Source of the DNA: Amnibacterium endophyticum | GTDB lineage: Bacteria; Actinomycetota; Actinomycetes; Actinomycetales; Microbacteriaceae | Assembly: GCF_042680685.1 (NCBI RefSeq) | Contig: NZ_JBHUEA010000007.1 | Location: 62,001-126,000, forward strand | Length of the DNA stretch: 64,000 bases | Direction of reading: 5' to 3' | Shown: positions 17,525 through 26,375 of the stretch, one piece after another | How positions within the stretch are numbered: position 1 is the first letter of the stretch | How the letters are laid out: each line of letters opens with the position of its first letter | Notes under the pieces: generated by a model | What the model was told of the DNA's origin: nothing | The model's database searches: none | Seen by the model: only the letters and a program-made list of their open reading frames with translations | Position numbers and translations under genes: made by a program

Positions 17525-17546
17525 CGCGGTGGGTGGACCCACCGCG
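17525..17546. repeat. Palindromic element, copy 2
   Basis: Arms of 10 bases, CGCGGTGGGT and ACCCACCGCG, with a 2-base centre (GG). Outer blocks GCGGTGG (left) and TACCGCGCG (right) resemble those around 16,371-16,408. It lies between the AbiEi-like gene and the aldehyde dehydrogenase, just upstream of the latter. Confidence 0.75.
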
Positions 17547-17606
17547 CGATGGTGCGGGTACCGCGCGAGCGGGGCGGTGCTCAGGTCGGAGCGGGAGGCT
17601 GCCGGG

Positions 17607-19010
17607 ATGAGCGCGGAGCAGGCCGAGGACCTCGTCGAGCAGCGGGTCGGGGAGGTGGTCGATCGGCTCCGGGCGACGCATCGCCGCGGCGTGACGAAGC
17701 CGCTCGCCTGGCGGCACGCGCAGCTCGACGCGCTGGCGGCGCTGCTGCTCGAGCAGCGGGACACCCTCTACGCGGCGCTGAAGGCGGACCTCGGCAAGTC
17801 CGCGGACGAGTCCCTCGTCACCGAGGTCGGGCTGCTGCAGCGCGAGGTCGCGCACACCCGGAGGCGCCTGAGGGGCTGGCTGCGCCCCTCCCCCGCCGTC
17901 GTCCCGCTCCCGGTGCAGCCGGGCACGGCCGCCACCGTGCTCGAGCCGCTCGGCGTCACGCTGATCATCGCGCCGTGGAACTACCCGCTGCTGCTCGCGC
18001 TCAGCCCGCTGATCGGCGCGATCGCGGCCGGCGACGCCGCGGTCGTGAAGCCGAGCGAGCTCGCGCCCGCGACCTCCCGCACGATCGCGGACCTGCTGCC
18101 GCGGTACCTCGACGCCCGTGCCTTCGCCGTGGTGCAGGGCGACGCGGAGACGACCTCCGCACTGCTCGAGCAGCGCTTCGACCTCGTCTTCTACACCGGC
18201 GGCGAGCACGTCGCCCGGATCGTCATGCGGGCCGCCGCGGAGCACCTGACCCCCGTGGTGCTCGAGCTGGGCGGCAAGTGCCCGGTCTACGTCGACGAGT
18301 CGGCGGACCTCGACGTCGCGGCGGACCGGATCGCCTGGGGCAAGTGGATGAACGCGGGCCAGACCTGCGTGGCGCCCGACCACGTGCTCGCGACCCGGCG
18401 CACCGCGGAGGCGCTCGCGCCGAGGCTCGCCGCCGCGGCCCGCCGCATGTTCGGCGACGACCCGCTGCGGAACGACGCCTACTGCCGGATCGTCAGCGAG
18501 CGGCACTTCGACCGCCTGCACGGCCTGCTCGACCCCGCGAAGACGGCGTCCGGCGGCGGAGCGGATCGGCCCGCGCTCCGCATCGAGCCGACCGTGCTGA
18601 CGCGGGTCGGCGACGCCGACCCCGTGATGCAGCAGGAGGTCTTCGGCCCGATCCTGCCGATCGTCGAGGTCGCGAGCGAGCGCGAGGCGATCGAGCGCGT
18701 GGCGGACGGCCCGAAGCCGCTCGCGCTCTACGTCTTCACGAGGCGCTCGTCGCGCCGCGCCTGGACCACCGGGACGAGCAGCGGCTCCATCGGCTTCGGC
18801 GTGCCGCTGCTGCAGCTGGCGGTGCCGGGCATCCCCTTCGGCGGGGTCGGCGCGTCGGGGATGGGCGCGTACCACGGGCGCCGCAGCCTCACGGCCTTCA
18901 GCCACGAGAAGGCGCTGCTGACGAAACCGACCCGGCCGGACACGGTGCGGCTGCTGTCGCCGCCGTTCACCGAGCTGAAGCGGCGCGTGCTCGCGCGGTT
19001 CACCGGGTAG
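17607..19010 (+). CDS. Aldehyde dehydrogenase family protein (ALDH3-like)
   Basis: NAD(P)-dependent oxidation of an aldehyde to a carboxylate; substrate unknown. 467 residues from the ATG at 17,607, which has GGGAGG 8 bases upstream. Cofactor-binding blocks include IIAPWNYPLLL and FYTGG. The catalytic pair is Glu220 (in LELGGK) and Cys254 (in NAGQTCVAP). The motifs EVFGPILPI and PFGGVGASGMGAYHG complete the family pattern. The length and FYTGG/GMGAYHG blocks point to the class 3 (fatty/aromatic aldehyde) group. It is a single gene, convergent with the deaminase downstream. Confidence 0.9.
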   Translation: MSAEQAEDLVEQRVGEVVDRLRATHRRGVTKPLAWRHAQLDALAALLLEQRDTLYAALKADLGKSADESLVTEVGLLQREVAHTRRRLRGWLRPSPAVVPLPVQPGTAATVLEPLGVTLIIAPWNYPLLLALSPLIGAIAAGDAAVVKPSELAPATSRTIADLLPRYLDARAFAVVQGDAETTSALLEQRFDLVFYTGGEHVARIVMRAAAEHLTPVVLELGGKCPVYVDESADLDVAADRIAWGKWMNAGQTCVAPDHVLATRRTAEALAPRLAAAARRMFGDDPLRNDAYCRIVSERHFDRLHGLLDPAKTASGGGADRPALRIEPTVLTRVGDADPVMQQEVFGPILPIVEVASEREAIERVADGPKPLALYVFTRRSSRRAWTTGTSSGSIGFGVPLLQLAVPGIPFGGVGASGMGAYHGRRSLTAFSHEKALLTKPTRPDTVRLLSPPFTELKRRVLARFTG

Positions 19011-19025
19011 CGGGCCGCGGGCGGG

Positions 19026-19066
19026 GGTGGTCTCGAGGCTCGCTGGGCTCGCACCTCGACCGGCGG
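19026..19066. repeat. GGTCTCGAGG-type dispersed repeat, copy 1
   Basis: About 40 bases beginning GGTGGTCTCGAGGCTCGC and ending CACCTCGACCGG, partly self-complementary. Related copies are at 26,140-26,179 and, as a long inverted pair, at 51,525-51,609. Here it sits in the convergent gap between the aldehyde dehydrogenase and the deaminase and may serve as a bidirectional terminator. Confidence 0.75.
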
Positions 19067-19100
19067 CGAGCCACCGCTGCGCGGACGGAGCGGCCGGGTG

Positions 19101-20099
19101 TCAGGCGTCGGCGGCGGCGGCGGCGTAGGCCTCGAGCTCGGCGAGGAAGGCGTCGCGGCGGAACGGCGCCAGCCACGACACCGCGAAGGCGTTGCGCTGC
19201 AGCTGCACCAGCTCGTCCGGCGTCAGCCCGGCGGCACGGGTGAGGGCGACGAGGTTCTCCGCGACGTACCCGCCGAAGTAGGCCGGGTCGTCGGAGGCGA
19301 CGGTGACGCGGACGCCGGACCGCAGCAGCGACGCGATCTCCGTCGCCTTCATGTCGTCGGTGACGAAGCCGTTCGAGATCGGGCAGCAGGTCAGGCCGAT
19401 GCCCCTCTCCCGCAGCAGGTCGACGAGATCGGGCGCCTCCACGACGTTCGTGCCGTGGTCCACGCGGTCGACCTCGATCTCCGTGAGCGCCGTGCGGATG
19501 TTCTCGATCGAGCCGGGCTGATCGATGTCGCAGTGCATCGTGAGCAGGAAGCCCTCCGCGCGGGCCCGGGCGAAGACCGCCGCGAACTTCTGCGGCGGGT
19601 TGTCCCGCTCGTCGCTGTCGAGGCCGACGCCGACGATCCAGTCGCGGTACGGCAGCGCCTCCATCAGCGTCGACATCGCGTGCTCGGCGGACAGGTCCCG
19701 CAGGAAGCAGAGGATCAGGTCCGCGTGCACCCCCAGCTCGCGCTCCGCCCGGACGATCGCCCGGCGGTAGCCCGCGACGACGGTCGGGAACGGGACGCCG
19801 CGGCCGGTGTGCGCCTGCGGGTCGAAGAACAGCTCCGCGTGGCGGACCCGCTGCGCGGCGGCCCGCTCCAGGTAGCCCCAGGCGAGGTCGAAGAAGTCCT
19901 GCTCGGTGACGAGCGCCCGCATCGCCGGGTAGTACTGCGCGAGGAAGCTCGTGAGGTCGGTGAACCCGCCCTCGGGCAGGGGCACGTCGACGCCGTTGCG
20001 CTCGGCGAGCCGGATCAGCAGATCGCGCTCGAGCGTGCCCTCCAGGTGCACGTGCAGCTCGGCCTTGGGCATGTCCGCGACGAAGCGCTCGAGATCCAT
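19101..20099 (-). CDS. Adenosine/adenine deaminase-like amidohydrolase
   Basis: Amidohydrolase of the adenosine deaminase superfamily (purine salvage: adenine or adenosine to hypoxanthine or inosine). Metal-site motifs are HVHLEGT (His16/His18), DHGTN, and SDDPAYFGG near the C-terminus. The usual HAGE motif, whose Glu is the catalytic acid, is replaced by HCDIDQ (His189, Cys190, Asp191, Ile192). True activity and substrate are therefore uncertain. 332 residues, typical for the family. ATG start, 7 bases downstream of the topoisomerase gene, so the two are likely co-transcribed. Confidence 0.85.
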   Translation of the reverse strand: MDLERFVADMPKAELHVHLEGTLERDLLIRLAERNGVDVPLPEGGFTDLTSFLAQYYPAMRALVTEQDFFDLAWGYLERAAAQRVRHAELFFDPQAHTGRGVPFPTVVAGYRRAIVRAERELGVHADLILCFLRDLSAEHAMSTLMEALPYRDWIVGVGLDSDERDNPPQKFAAVFARARAEGFLLTMHCDIDQPGSIENIRTALTEIEVDRVDHGTNVVEAPDLVDLLRERGIGLTCCPISNGFVTDDMKATEIASLLRSGVRVTVASDDPAYFGGYVAENLVALTRAAGLTPDELVQLQRNAFAVSWLAPFRRDAFLAELEAYAAAAADA

Positions 20100-20106
20100 G
20101 GCCCGA

Positions 20107-21192
20107 TCATGCCGGTTCGGATGTTTCGTCCGCGGGTCGGAGCTCGTCGGCGGCCTCCTCGAGCACCTCGCCGTCGTCGGGCTCGCTGAGCGGCTCGTCC
20201 GGCGACTCGAACAGCAGCGACCGCACCTCGGCCTCGGCGGAGGCGACGCGGGCCGGGTCGATCGTCTCCCCCGCGCGGTACCGGTCGACGACGCGCGGGT
20301 CGACGTAGCTCGCCTTCGCGACCGTCGGCGTGTTCGACAGATCCTCCGCGGCGTCGCGCATCGCCTGCGCGATGGCCCGCTTCTGCGCGCCCTTCTTCTG
20401 CTCCGGCCCGTGCTTCGCGAGGCTCACCGCCGCGCTGACGGTCCCGCGCAGCGTCCGGAAGTCCTTCGCGGAGAACTTGCCGTGGAGCCGCTTGCGCACG
20501 TACTTGTTCACGTCCGACGGGGACAGCGTGTGCCAGTGCCCGTCCTGCTCGTACGCGAGCAGCCGCTCCCCGTCCCCGCGGCCCTGCAGCTCGCGCACCA
20601 GGGCGGCGAGGTCCGCGTCGCGCATCGTCGAGTCCCACACCTTGTGGCTCTTCGCCGGGAAGCAGAGCCGGACCGAGTCGCCGTCGACCGTCGCGTGCTC
20701 GCAGTGCAGCGTGGTCAGCCCGTAGCTGCCGTTCTCCTCCTCGTACACGCTCGACCCGATGCGGAGGCCGCCGAGGTCGAGCATGCGGAAGGCGCCGGCG
20801 AGCACACGACGCCGCGTCAGCCCCTCGTCCCGCAGATGCCGGCGCACCGTGCCGCGCGCGCCCGGCAGCGACTCGGCGAGCAGCAGCATGCGCGCGTACT
20901 TGCGCTTGTCGTTCCGCTCGCGCCAGGTCGGGTGGTAGATGTACTGCTTCCGACTGGCGGCGTCGTAGCCGACCGCCTGGATGTGCCCGTTGTCGTACGG
21001 CGCGATCCACACGTCGGTCCAGGCCGGCGGGATGCCGAGCGCGTCGAAGCGCCCCCGCAGCTCACGGTCCGTGACGGTCGAGCCGTCCGGCGCCTTGTAG
21101 CTGTAGCCCTTGCCGCTCCTGACCCGGTGGTACCCCTTGCCGAGGGGGTTGCTCTTGCGCAGGCGGACCTTCTCGGCGACGGGTGCGGGCAT
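20107..21192 (-). CDS. DNA topoisomerase IB (poxvirus/bacterial type)
   Basis: Relaxes supercoils by making a transient 3'-phosphotyrosine nick, without ATP. 361 residues from the ATG at 21,190-21,192. The N-terminal DNA-binding part contains APYDNGHIQAVGYDAASRKQYIYH. The catalytic part has RVLAGAFRMLDLGGLRIGS, the KDFRTLRG block with an active-site Arg, and Tyr296 in ASYVDPRV as nucleophile. A short acidic tail ends the protein. Bacterial members are scattered and probably accessory to type IA and II enzymes. Confidence 0.92.
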   Translation of the reverse strand: MPAPVAEKVRLRKSNPLGKGYHRVRSGKGYSYKAPDGSTVTDRELRGRFDALGIPPAWTDVWIAPYDNGHIQAVGYDAASRKQYIYHPTWRERNDKRKYARMLLLAESLPGARGTVRRHLRDEGLTRRRVLAGAFRMLDLGGLRIGSSVYEEENGSYGLTTLHCEHATVDGDSVRLCFPAKSHKVWDSTMRDADLAALVRELQGRGDGERLLAYEQDGHWHTLSPSDVNKYVRKRLHGKFSAKDFRTLRGTVSAAVSLAKHGPEQKKGAQKRAIAQAMRDAAEDLSNTPTVAKASYVDPRVVDRYRAGETIDPARVASAEAEVRSLLFESPDEPLSEPDDGEVLEEAADELRPADETSEPA

Positions 21193-21295
21193 GCGGGGAG
21201 TGTAGAAGCGCTCGGCTGGAGCCCAGGTGCTCCTCAGTCCGTGCCGAGGCGACGCGCAGCAGAGGCGGGCTCCCGGGCACGGACGCGCGTCGGGC

Positions 21296-21820
21296 TCAGC
21301 CGTCCGCCCCGTCCGATCGACGTGCGCCCGCGCCACGACGAGGGGCCGCCGAACGCGGCGGCTGCCGGTGCATGTGTGCACGCACCCGACCGAGGACGTC
21401 GGCCAGCGCGCGGACGTCCTGATCCGACATCGGATCGAGCAGCAGACGCTGCAGGGCCTCGAGGTGCCCGGGGAAGACGGCGGCCAGCCGGGCACGCCCC
21501 GCCTCCGTGATCGTCACCATCGTGCTGCGCTCGTCGTCCTCCGCGGGCCCGCGGGCGACGAGACCGGCCCGCTCGAGCAGCCCGGCCTGGTAGGTGATGC
21601 CGCTCCTCGAGTAGACGACGCCGTCGGCGAGGTCCGTCATCCGGGCGCGGCCGTCGGGGCGGTCGCCCAGCGTCGCCAGCAGCTGGAACTGGACGTAGCT
21701 GAGCGAGCCGGCGTCGCGCAGCTGCTGCTCGATCGCGTGGCGCAGGAGGCTGCTCACCTCGATCAGCGCGAAGTAGGCCTTGAGCCGGACCGGGTCGATC
21801 CCCGGGGCGCCGTCCGTCAT
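21296..21820 (-). CDS. MarR-family transcriptional regulator
   Basis: 174 residues with the winged helix of MarR repressors: YVQFQLLATLGD, TDLADGVVYSRSGITYQAGLLERAGLVAR, and the wing EDDERSTMVTITEAGRARL. The C-terminal 20 residues are Arg/Ala-rich and probably disordered. It is divergent from an MDR oxidoreductase. Two inverted repeats built on TTCGAA lie between them, the usual MarR arrangement in which the regulator controls both itself and its neighbour. The ligand is unknown. Confidence 0.9.
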   Translation of the reverse strand: MTDGAPGIDPVRLKAYFALIEVSSLLRHAIEQQLRDAGSLSYVQFQLLATLGDRPDGRARMTDLADGVVYSRSGITYQAGLLERAGLVARGPAEDDERSTMVTITEAGRARLAAVFPGHLEALQRLLLDPMSDQDVRALADVLGRVRAHMHRQPPRSAAPRRGAGARRSDGADG

Positions 21821-21850
21821 CTGCGCAGCCTAGCCGTGGATCAGGCGCTT

Positions 21851-21901
21851 GCTTCGAATTCAAACGAGGTGTATCGTCCGTCAAGCACTTCGATTTCGAA
21901 G
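21851..21901. promoter_or_regulatory. Candidate MarR operators and MDR promoter
   Basis: Site 1, GCTTCGAATTCAAAC at 21,851-21,865, and site 2, CTTCGATTTCGAAG at 21,888-21,901, are related inverted repeats in the divergent gap. A possible plus-strand promoter uses TTGCTT (21,850-21,855) and TATCGT (21,872-21,877) with 16 bases between. Site 1 would overlap the -35/spacer and site 2 the start region, positions suited to repression. Confidence 0.55.
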
Positions 21902-21923
21902 CATCAGTGGAGAGGACGACATC

Positions 21924-22856
21924 ATGAAGGCAGTGCGGTTCGAGCGGACGGGAGGACCCGAGGTCCTCCAGGTCGTCGAGATCCCGGTCCCGGCGCCGAC
22001 GGCCGGGACGGTGCGGCTGCGGGTCGCCGCGTCCGCCTACAACGCGGCGGACGCGGGGATGCGGGCGGGGAATCTGCCCATCCCGGTCGTGCTGCCCCAC
22101 GTGCCGGGCTACGACGTCTCGGGCGTCGTCGACGCCGTCGGCGAGGGCGTCGACGGCCTGTCGGTCGGCGACGAGGTCGTCGGCTTCCTGCCGATGGAGC
22201 GCGACGGCGGTGCCGCCGAGCAGGTGATCGCCCCCGCGGACGCGGTCGTGCGCGCACCCGTGTCCATCGCGCTGCCCGACGCCGCGGCCCTCCCCTCGGT
22301 CGCGCTGACCGCCTGGCAGGCCCTCTTCGACCTCGGCCGCCTGCGCGCCGGGCAGCGGGTGCTCGTCGTCGGGGCCGGCGGCGTCGTGGGCAAGTACGCC
22401 GTCCGGCTGGCGAAGCGCGCCGGGGCCGACGTCGTCGCGACGGCCAGCCCGCGCAGCGCCGACGCCGTGCGGGCCGCGGGCGCCGACGTCGTCGTCGACC
22501 ACACCCGCCAGGACCTGCTCGGGACGGTCGAGGGGCAGGTGGACCTGGTGCTGAACCTCGCGCCGCTCGAGCCCGAGCGCTTCGCCGCGCTGGTCCCCCT
22601 CGTCCGCGACGGCGGCGCCGTGGTGAGCACGACCGCCTGGATCCCGACGCCGGGCGATCCCGATCGCGGCGTGCGCGCAGAGACGGTCTTCGTGCTGCCG
22701 GACCGGGACCGGCTGCAGGAGCTCGTCCGGCTCGTCGACGCCGCCGAGCTCCAGGTCGAGGTGACCCGCCGGATCCGGCTCGACGAGCTGCCGGCGCTGC
22801 ACGCCGAAGCCGCGGAGCGCGGGATCGCGGGCAAGGTCGTCGTCCTGCCGGCGTGA
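21924..22856 (+). CDS. Zinc-free MDR oxidoreductase (quinone reductase-like)
   Basis: NADPH-dependent oxidoreductase of the medium-chain dehydrogenase family, 310 residues. The N-terminal GroES-like fold has PVVLPHVPGYDVSGVVDAVG, and the Rossmann fold has VLVVGAGGVVGKYAVRLAKRAGADVV. The catalytic zinc ligands of alcohol dehydrogenases are absent, placing it with quinone oxidoreductase-like enzymes. ATG start with GGAGAGGA upstream. Divergent from a MarR regulator with operator-like repeats between; probably induced by an electrophile or aromatic compound (inference). Confidence 0.88.
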   Translation: MKAVRFERTGGPEVLQVVEIPVPAPTAGTVRLRVAASAYNAADAGMRAGNLPIPVVLPHVPGYDVSGVVDAVGEGVDGLSVGDEVVGFLPMERDGGAAEQVIAPADAVVRAPVSIALPDAAALPSVALTAWQALFDLGRLRAGQRVLVVGAGGVVGKYAVRLAKRAGADVVATASPRSADAVRAAGADVVVDHTRQDLLGTVEGQVDLVLNLAPLEPERFAALVPLVRDGGAVVSTTAWIPTPGDPDRGVRAETVFVLPDRDRLQELVRLVDAAELQVEVTRRIRLDELPALHAEAAERGIAGKVVVLPA

Positions 22857-22881
22857 CGCCCGCCCCCGAGGGGCTGCGGCG

Positions 22882-23067
22882 TCAGATCCGGCGCAGCCCC
22901 TTCTCGGCGGCCGCCCGCGCCTTCTCGACCGTGCTCGCGTGCTTGCTGCCGGTCGCGCGGTTCGCCGCGTCCGCCGCCCTGCCGAGGGCCGCCCGGCTCA
23001 TCCGCTGCCCGCGCTCCGAGCGCAGGAACCGACGGATGATCGGCAGGACGGCGAGCAGGCGGCGCAT
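22882..23067 (-). CDS. Small conserved-looking protein of unknown function (61 aa)
   Basis: A short frame starting MRRLLAVLPIIRRFLRSERG and continuing as a Lys/Ala/Arg-rich helix-prone segment ending EKARAAAEKGLRRI. It resembles the small basic, helical proteins that often follow housekeeping genes in actinobacteria, some annotated as MT0933-like antitoxins, but I cannot assign it firmly. It lies 28 bases after the MurE-like gene on the same strand. The ribosome binding site is weak. Confidence 0.5.
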   Translation of the reverse strand: MRRLLAVLPIIRRFLRSERGQRMSRAALGRAADAANRATGSKHASTVEKARAAAEKGLRRI

Positions 23068-23095
23068 CCGCCGACCATAGCCGCGGCCGTGCGGG

Positions 23096-24661
23096 TCAGC
23101 GCTGGAGGTCGCGCGACTCCGCGGCCTCGTACCCCGCCTCGCGGAGCGCGGCGCGGGCCTCCCGGCGCGCGGAGTAGTCGGTGCGCACGCCGCGGATGTC
23201 CCGGTAGTTCTGGTGGCCGGGTCCCGCCCAGAGGATGGCGTCGCCGGGCTCGACCAGCGAGACGGCGAGCCGGATGGCCTTCTCCGGCTGCCCCTCCTCG
23301 TAGAGCGGGTGGTCGGGCGCGACCTCCCGCGCCGCTGCGAGGAGGGTCGCGCGGATGCTCGCCGGGTCCTCGAAGCGCGGGTGGTGGTCGGTGATCACGA
23401 GCACGTCGCTGCCCTCGACCGCGGCGCGCGACATGTCGGCGCGCTTGGTCGCGTCGCGATCGCCGTCCGCGCCGAAGAGCATCAGCACCTTGCCCGGCGT
23501 CACGGCCCGCACGGCGGCGAGCGTCTCCTGGAACGCGTGCGGCGAGTGGCCGAAGTCGACGTACACGGCGGGAGCGCCGGCGCCGGAGACGAGCTCGGTG
23601 CGGCCGGGCAGGGTCACGGCCATGCCGCGCGGCCCCTCGACGGCTCGGCGGATCCGCTCGACGTCGTAGCCGGCCTCGAGCAGCATCACGATCGCGAGCC
23701 CGGCGTTCGCCGCCATGTGGGCGCCGAGCACCGGGATCCGGGTCTCGAACCGGAGTCCGCCCGGGCCGGTCAGCACGAAGGCGGTGTGCGCCTGGGTCTC
23801 CTCGACGACCACGACGTGCCAGTCGGCCTCACGGGCCTCTCCCTGGACGATCGTCGCCACCGGGACTCGGGCGTCGGCGACGACGCGGTCGCCCCACGCG
23901 GTATCGAGGGACACGACCGCGCGGGCCGTCCGGTCCGGCTGGAAGAGCACCGCCTTGGCCCGGTAGTACTCCTCCATGTCGGCGTAGTCGTCGAGATGGT
24001 CGTGGCTCAGGTTCGTGAAACCGGCCACGTCGAAGTGCACGCCGTCGAGCCGGTGCCGGCTGAGCCCCTGGGCGCTCACCTCGACCGCCGCGGCCTCGAC
24101 GCCGGCCTCGCGCATGCGTGCGACCAGCGCGTGCAGCTCGGTCGCCTCCGGCGTCGTGAGCCCGGCGACGCGGCGCTCCTCCCCCACCCGGCGCTCGGCG
24201 GTGGAGCTGAGGCCGTTGGGCACGTCGAGCAGGTCCAGCAGGCCCGCCAGCAGGTGCACGGTCGAGGTCTTGCCGTTGGTGCCGGTGACGCCGAGCAGCA
24301 GCGGGTGGTCGTCGCGCGTGCCGTAGAGGGCCGCGGCGAGGTCGCCCAGGACGTTGCGGGGCTCGGCGGTCACGAGCACCGGGAGGCCCGCCGCTTCGGC
24401 GCGCTCACGCCCGGCCTCGTCCGTCAGGATCGCGGCAGCACCGGCGTCGGCCGCCTGCTGCGCGTAGTCGGCGCCGTGCCCCCGGACGCCCTGCAGCGCG
24501 ACGAAGAGGTCGCCGGGCCGGACGGCGGCGGTACCGAGGCTGATGCCGGTGACCTCCGCGTCGCCCGCGTCGCCCTCGAAGCCGAAGCGCTCGGCGAGAT
24601 CGGCGAGCCGCACGGGCGTCGGATGCTCGGGCAGGAACGGCGACGGCACAGGCGCTGGCAT
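23096..24661 (-). CDS. Mur ligase, MurE-like (possible paralogue)
   Basis: ATP-dependent ligase of the MurE type, which adds the third amino acid to UDP-MurNAc-dipeptide in the cytoplasm. 521 residues. The N-terminal substrate domain is followed by the P-loop GVTGTNGKTST, the Mg/Lys block NLSHDHLDDYADMEEYYRAK, FGADGDRDATKRADM, and a C-terminal ligase domain. Where meso-DAP enzymes have DNPR it reads DHHPR, and the usual AHTP block reads GHSP. It lies next to tuf rather than in a division/cell-wall cluster, so it may be a second MurE with different amino-acid specificity. Start ATG; no clear ribosome binding site. Confidence 0.85.
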   Translation of the reverse strand: MPAPVPSPFLPEHPTPVRLADLAERFGFEGDAGDAEVTGISLGTAAVRPGDLFVALQGVRGHGADYAQQAADAGAAAILTDEAGRERAEAAGLPVLVTAEPRNVLGDLAAALYGTRDDHPLLLGVTGTNGKTSTVHLLAGLLDLLDVPNGLSSTAERRVGEERRVAGLTTPEATELHALVARMREAGVEAAAVEVSAQGLSRHRLDGVHFDVAGFTNLSHDHLDDYADMEEYYRAKAVLFQPDRTARAVVSLDTAWGDRVVADARVPVATIVQGEAREADWHVVVVEETQAHTAFVLTGPGGLRFETRIPVLGAHMAANAGLAIVMLLEAGYDVERIRRAVEGPRGMAVTLPGRTELVSGAGAPAVYVDFGHSPHAFQETLAAVRAVTPGKVLMLFGADGDRDATKRADMSRAAVEGSDVLVITDHHPRFEDPASIRATLLAAAREVAPDHPLYEEGQPEKAIRLAVSLVEPGDAILWAGPGHQNYRDIRGVRTDYSARREARAALREAGYEAAESRDLQR

Positions 24662-24683
24662 GACCGGCTCAGCCTACGCGGGC

Positions 24684-24736
24684 TTCATTTCGTAGGCAGT
24701 TCTGCCGCTCCGCGGGAGAACTGCCTACAAGATGCA
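24684..24736. repeat. Palindromic dispersed repeat, copy 2
   Basis: Inner arms GTAGGCAGTTCT (24,692-24,703) and AGAACTGCCTAC (24,717-24,728) pair perfectly around a 13-base loop; outer flanks match only partly. The arms and the AAGATG flank match the repeat at 1,226-1,278. As there, it sits between the terminator of a highly expressed gene (tuf) and the start of the next gene. Confidence 0.75.
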
Positions 24737-24739
24737 GAA

Positions 24740-24767
24740 GGGGCCGGGTGCGTCAGCACCCGGCCCC
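24740..24767 (-). terminator. Rho-independent terminator of tuf
   Basis: A perfect 12-bp GC stem (24,740-24,751 with 24,756-24,767) and 4-base loop, beginning 19 bases after the tuf stop on the minus strand and followed by TTCTG. The T-tract is weak, but the stem is strong and the position is right. Confidence 0.8.
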
Positions 24768-24786
24768 CTCGGTCAGCAGCGAAGGA

Positions 24787-25980
<1,194 letters not shown>

Positions 25981-26139
25981 TAGATGTCCTCCCTTAGGAC
26001 GGTTGGTCGAGGTGTCCTACCTCGGTCGGACGGCCGCGCGATCGCGCGCCGAGGGACCGGGCAAGGTTACTCGCTTTGTTTTCGACTTGTTACAGGTGCC
26101 GTCTCCGCCGACAGCGATCGATCGGCGCCTGCCGGCTGA

Positions 26140-26179
26140 GGTGGTCTCGAGGCTCGCTGCGCTCGCACCTCGACCAGCG
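26140..26179. repeat. GGTCTCGAGG-type dispersed repeat, copy 2
   Basis: About 40 bases, GGTGGTCTCGAGGCTCGC at the left and CACCTCGACCAGCG at the right, almost identical to 19,026-19,066. It lies between fusA and tuf. Confidence 0.75.
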
Positions 26180-26320
26180 AGGGCGGACGGGCGAGCGCAG
26201 CGGGCCGGAGCCCGGAGCGGCAAGGGGCCGAAGGCCCCCGGCGCCTCATGGCGCCGAACGCTGCGGCGCGGCGGAGCCGCTTGCCGCCGGTCCGCGAGGC
26301 GGCCCCGGAGGGGTCGCCGA

Positions 26321-26368
26321 GCGGACCGGCTTGCAGCGGATCAGCACAGCGCGGACCGGCTTGCAGCG
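26321..26368. repeat. 18-bp direct repeat downstream of fusA
   Basis: GCGGACCGGCTTGCAGCG occurs at 26,321-26,338 and again at 26,351-26,368, with a 30-base period. It directly precedes the fusA stop codon (26,376-26,378 on the minus strand). Role unknown. Confidence 0.7.
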
Positions 26369-26375
26369 AGTGGAA

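Larger units (their letters stand above)
25981..26375 (-). other. Long fusA-tuf intergenic region
   Basis: 395 bases without a gene. They contain an AT-rich island at about 26,066-26,095, striking in this GC-rich setting and a plausible promoter area for tuf. They also hold one copy of the GGTCTCGAGG repeat (26,140-26,179), two short perfect stems (26,224-26,238, GGGGCC/GGCCCC; 26,240-26,255, GGCGCC/GGCGCC), and a direct repeat near the fusA stop. I could not fix a -35/-10 pair. Confidence 0.5.
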
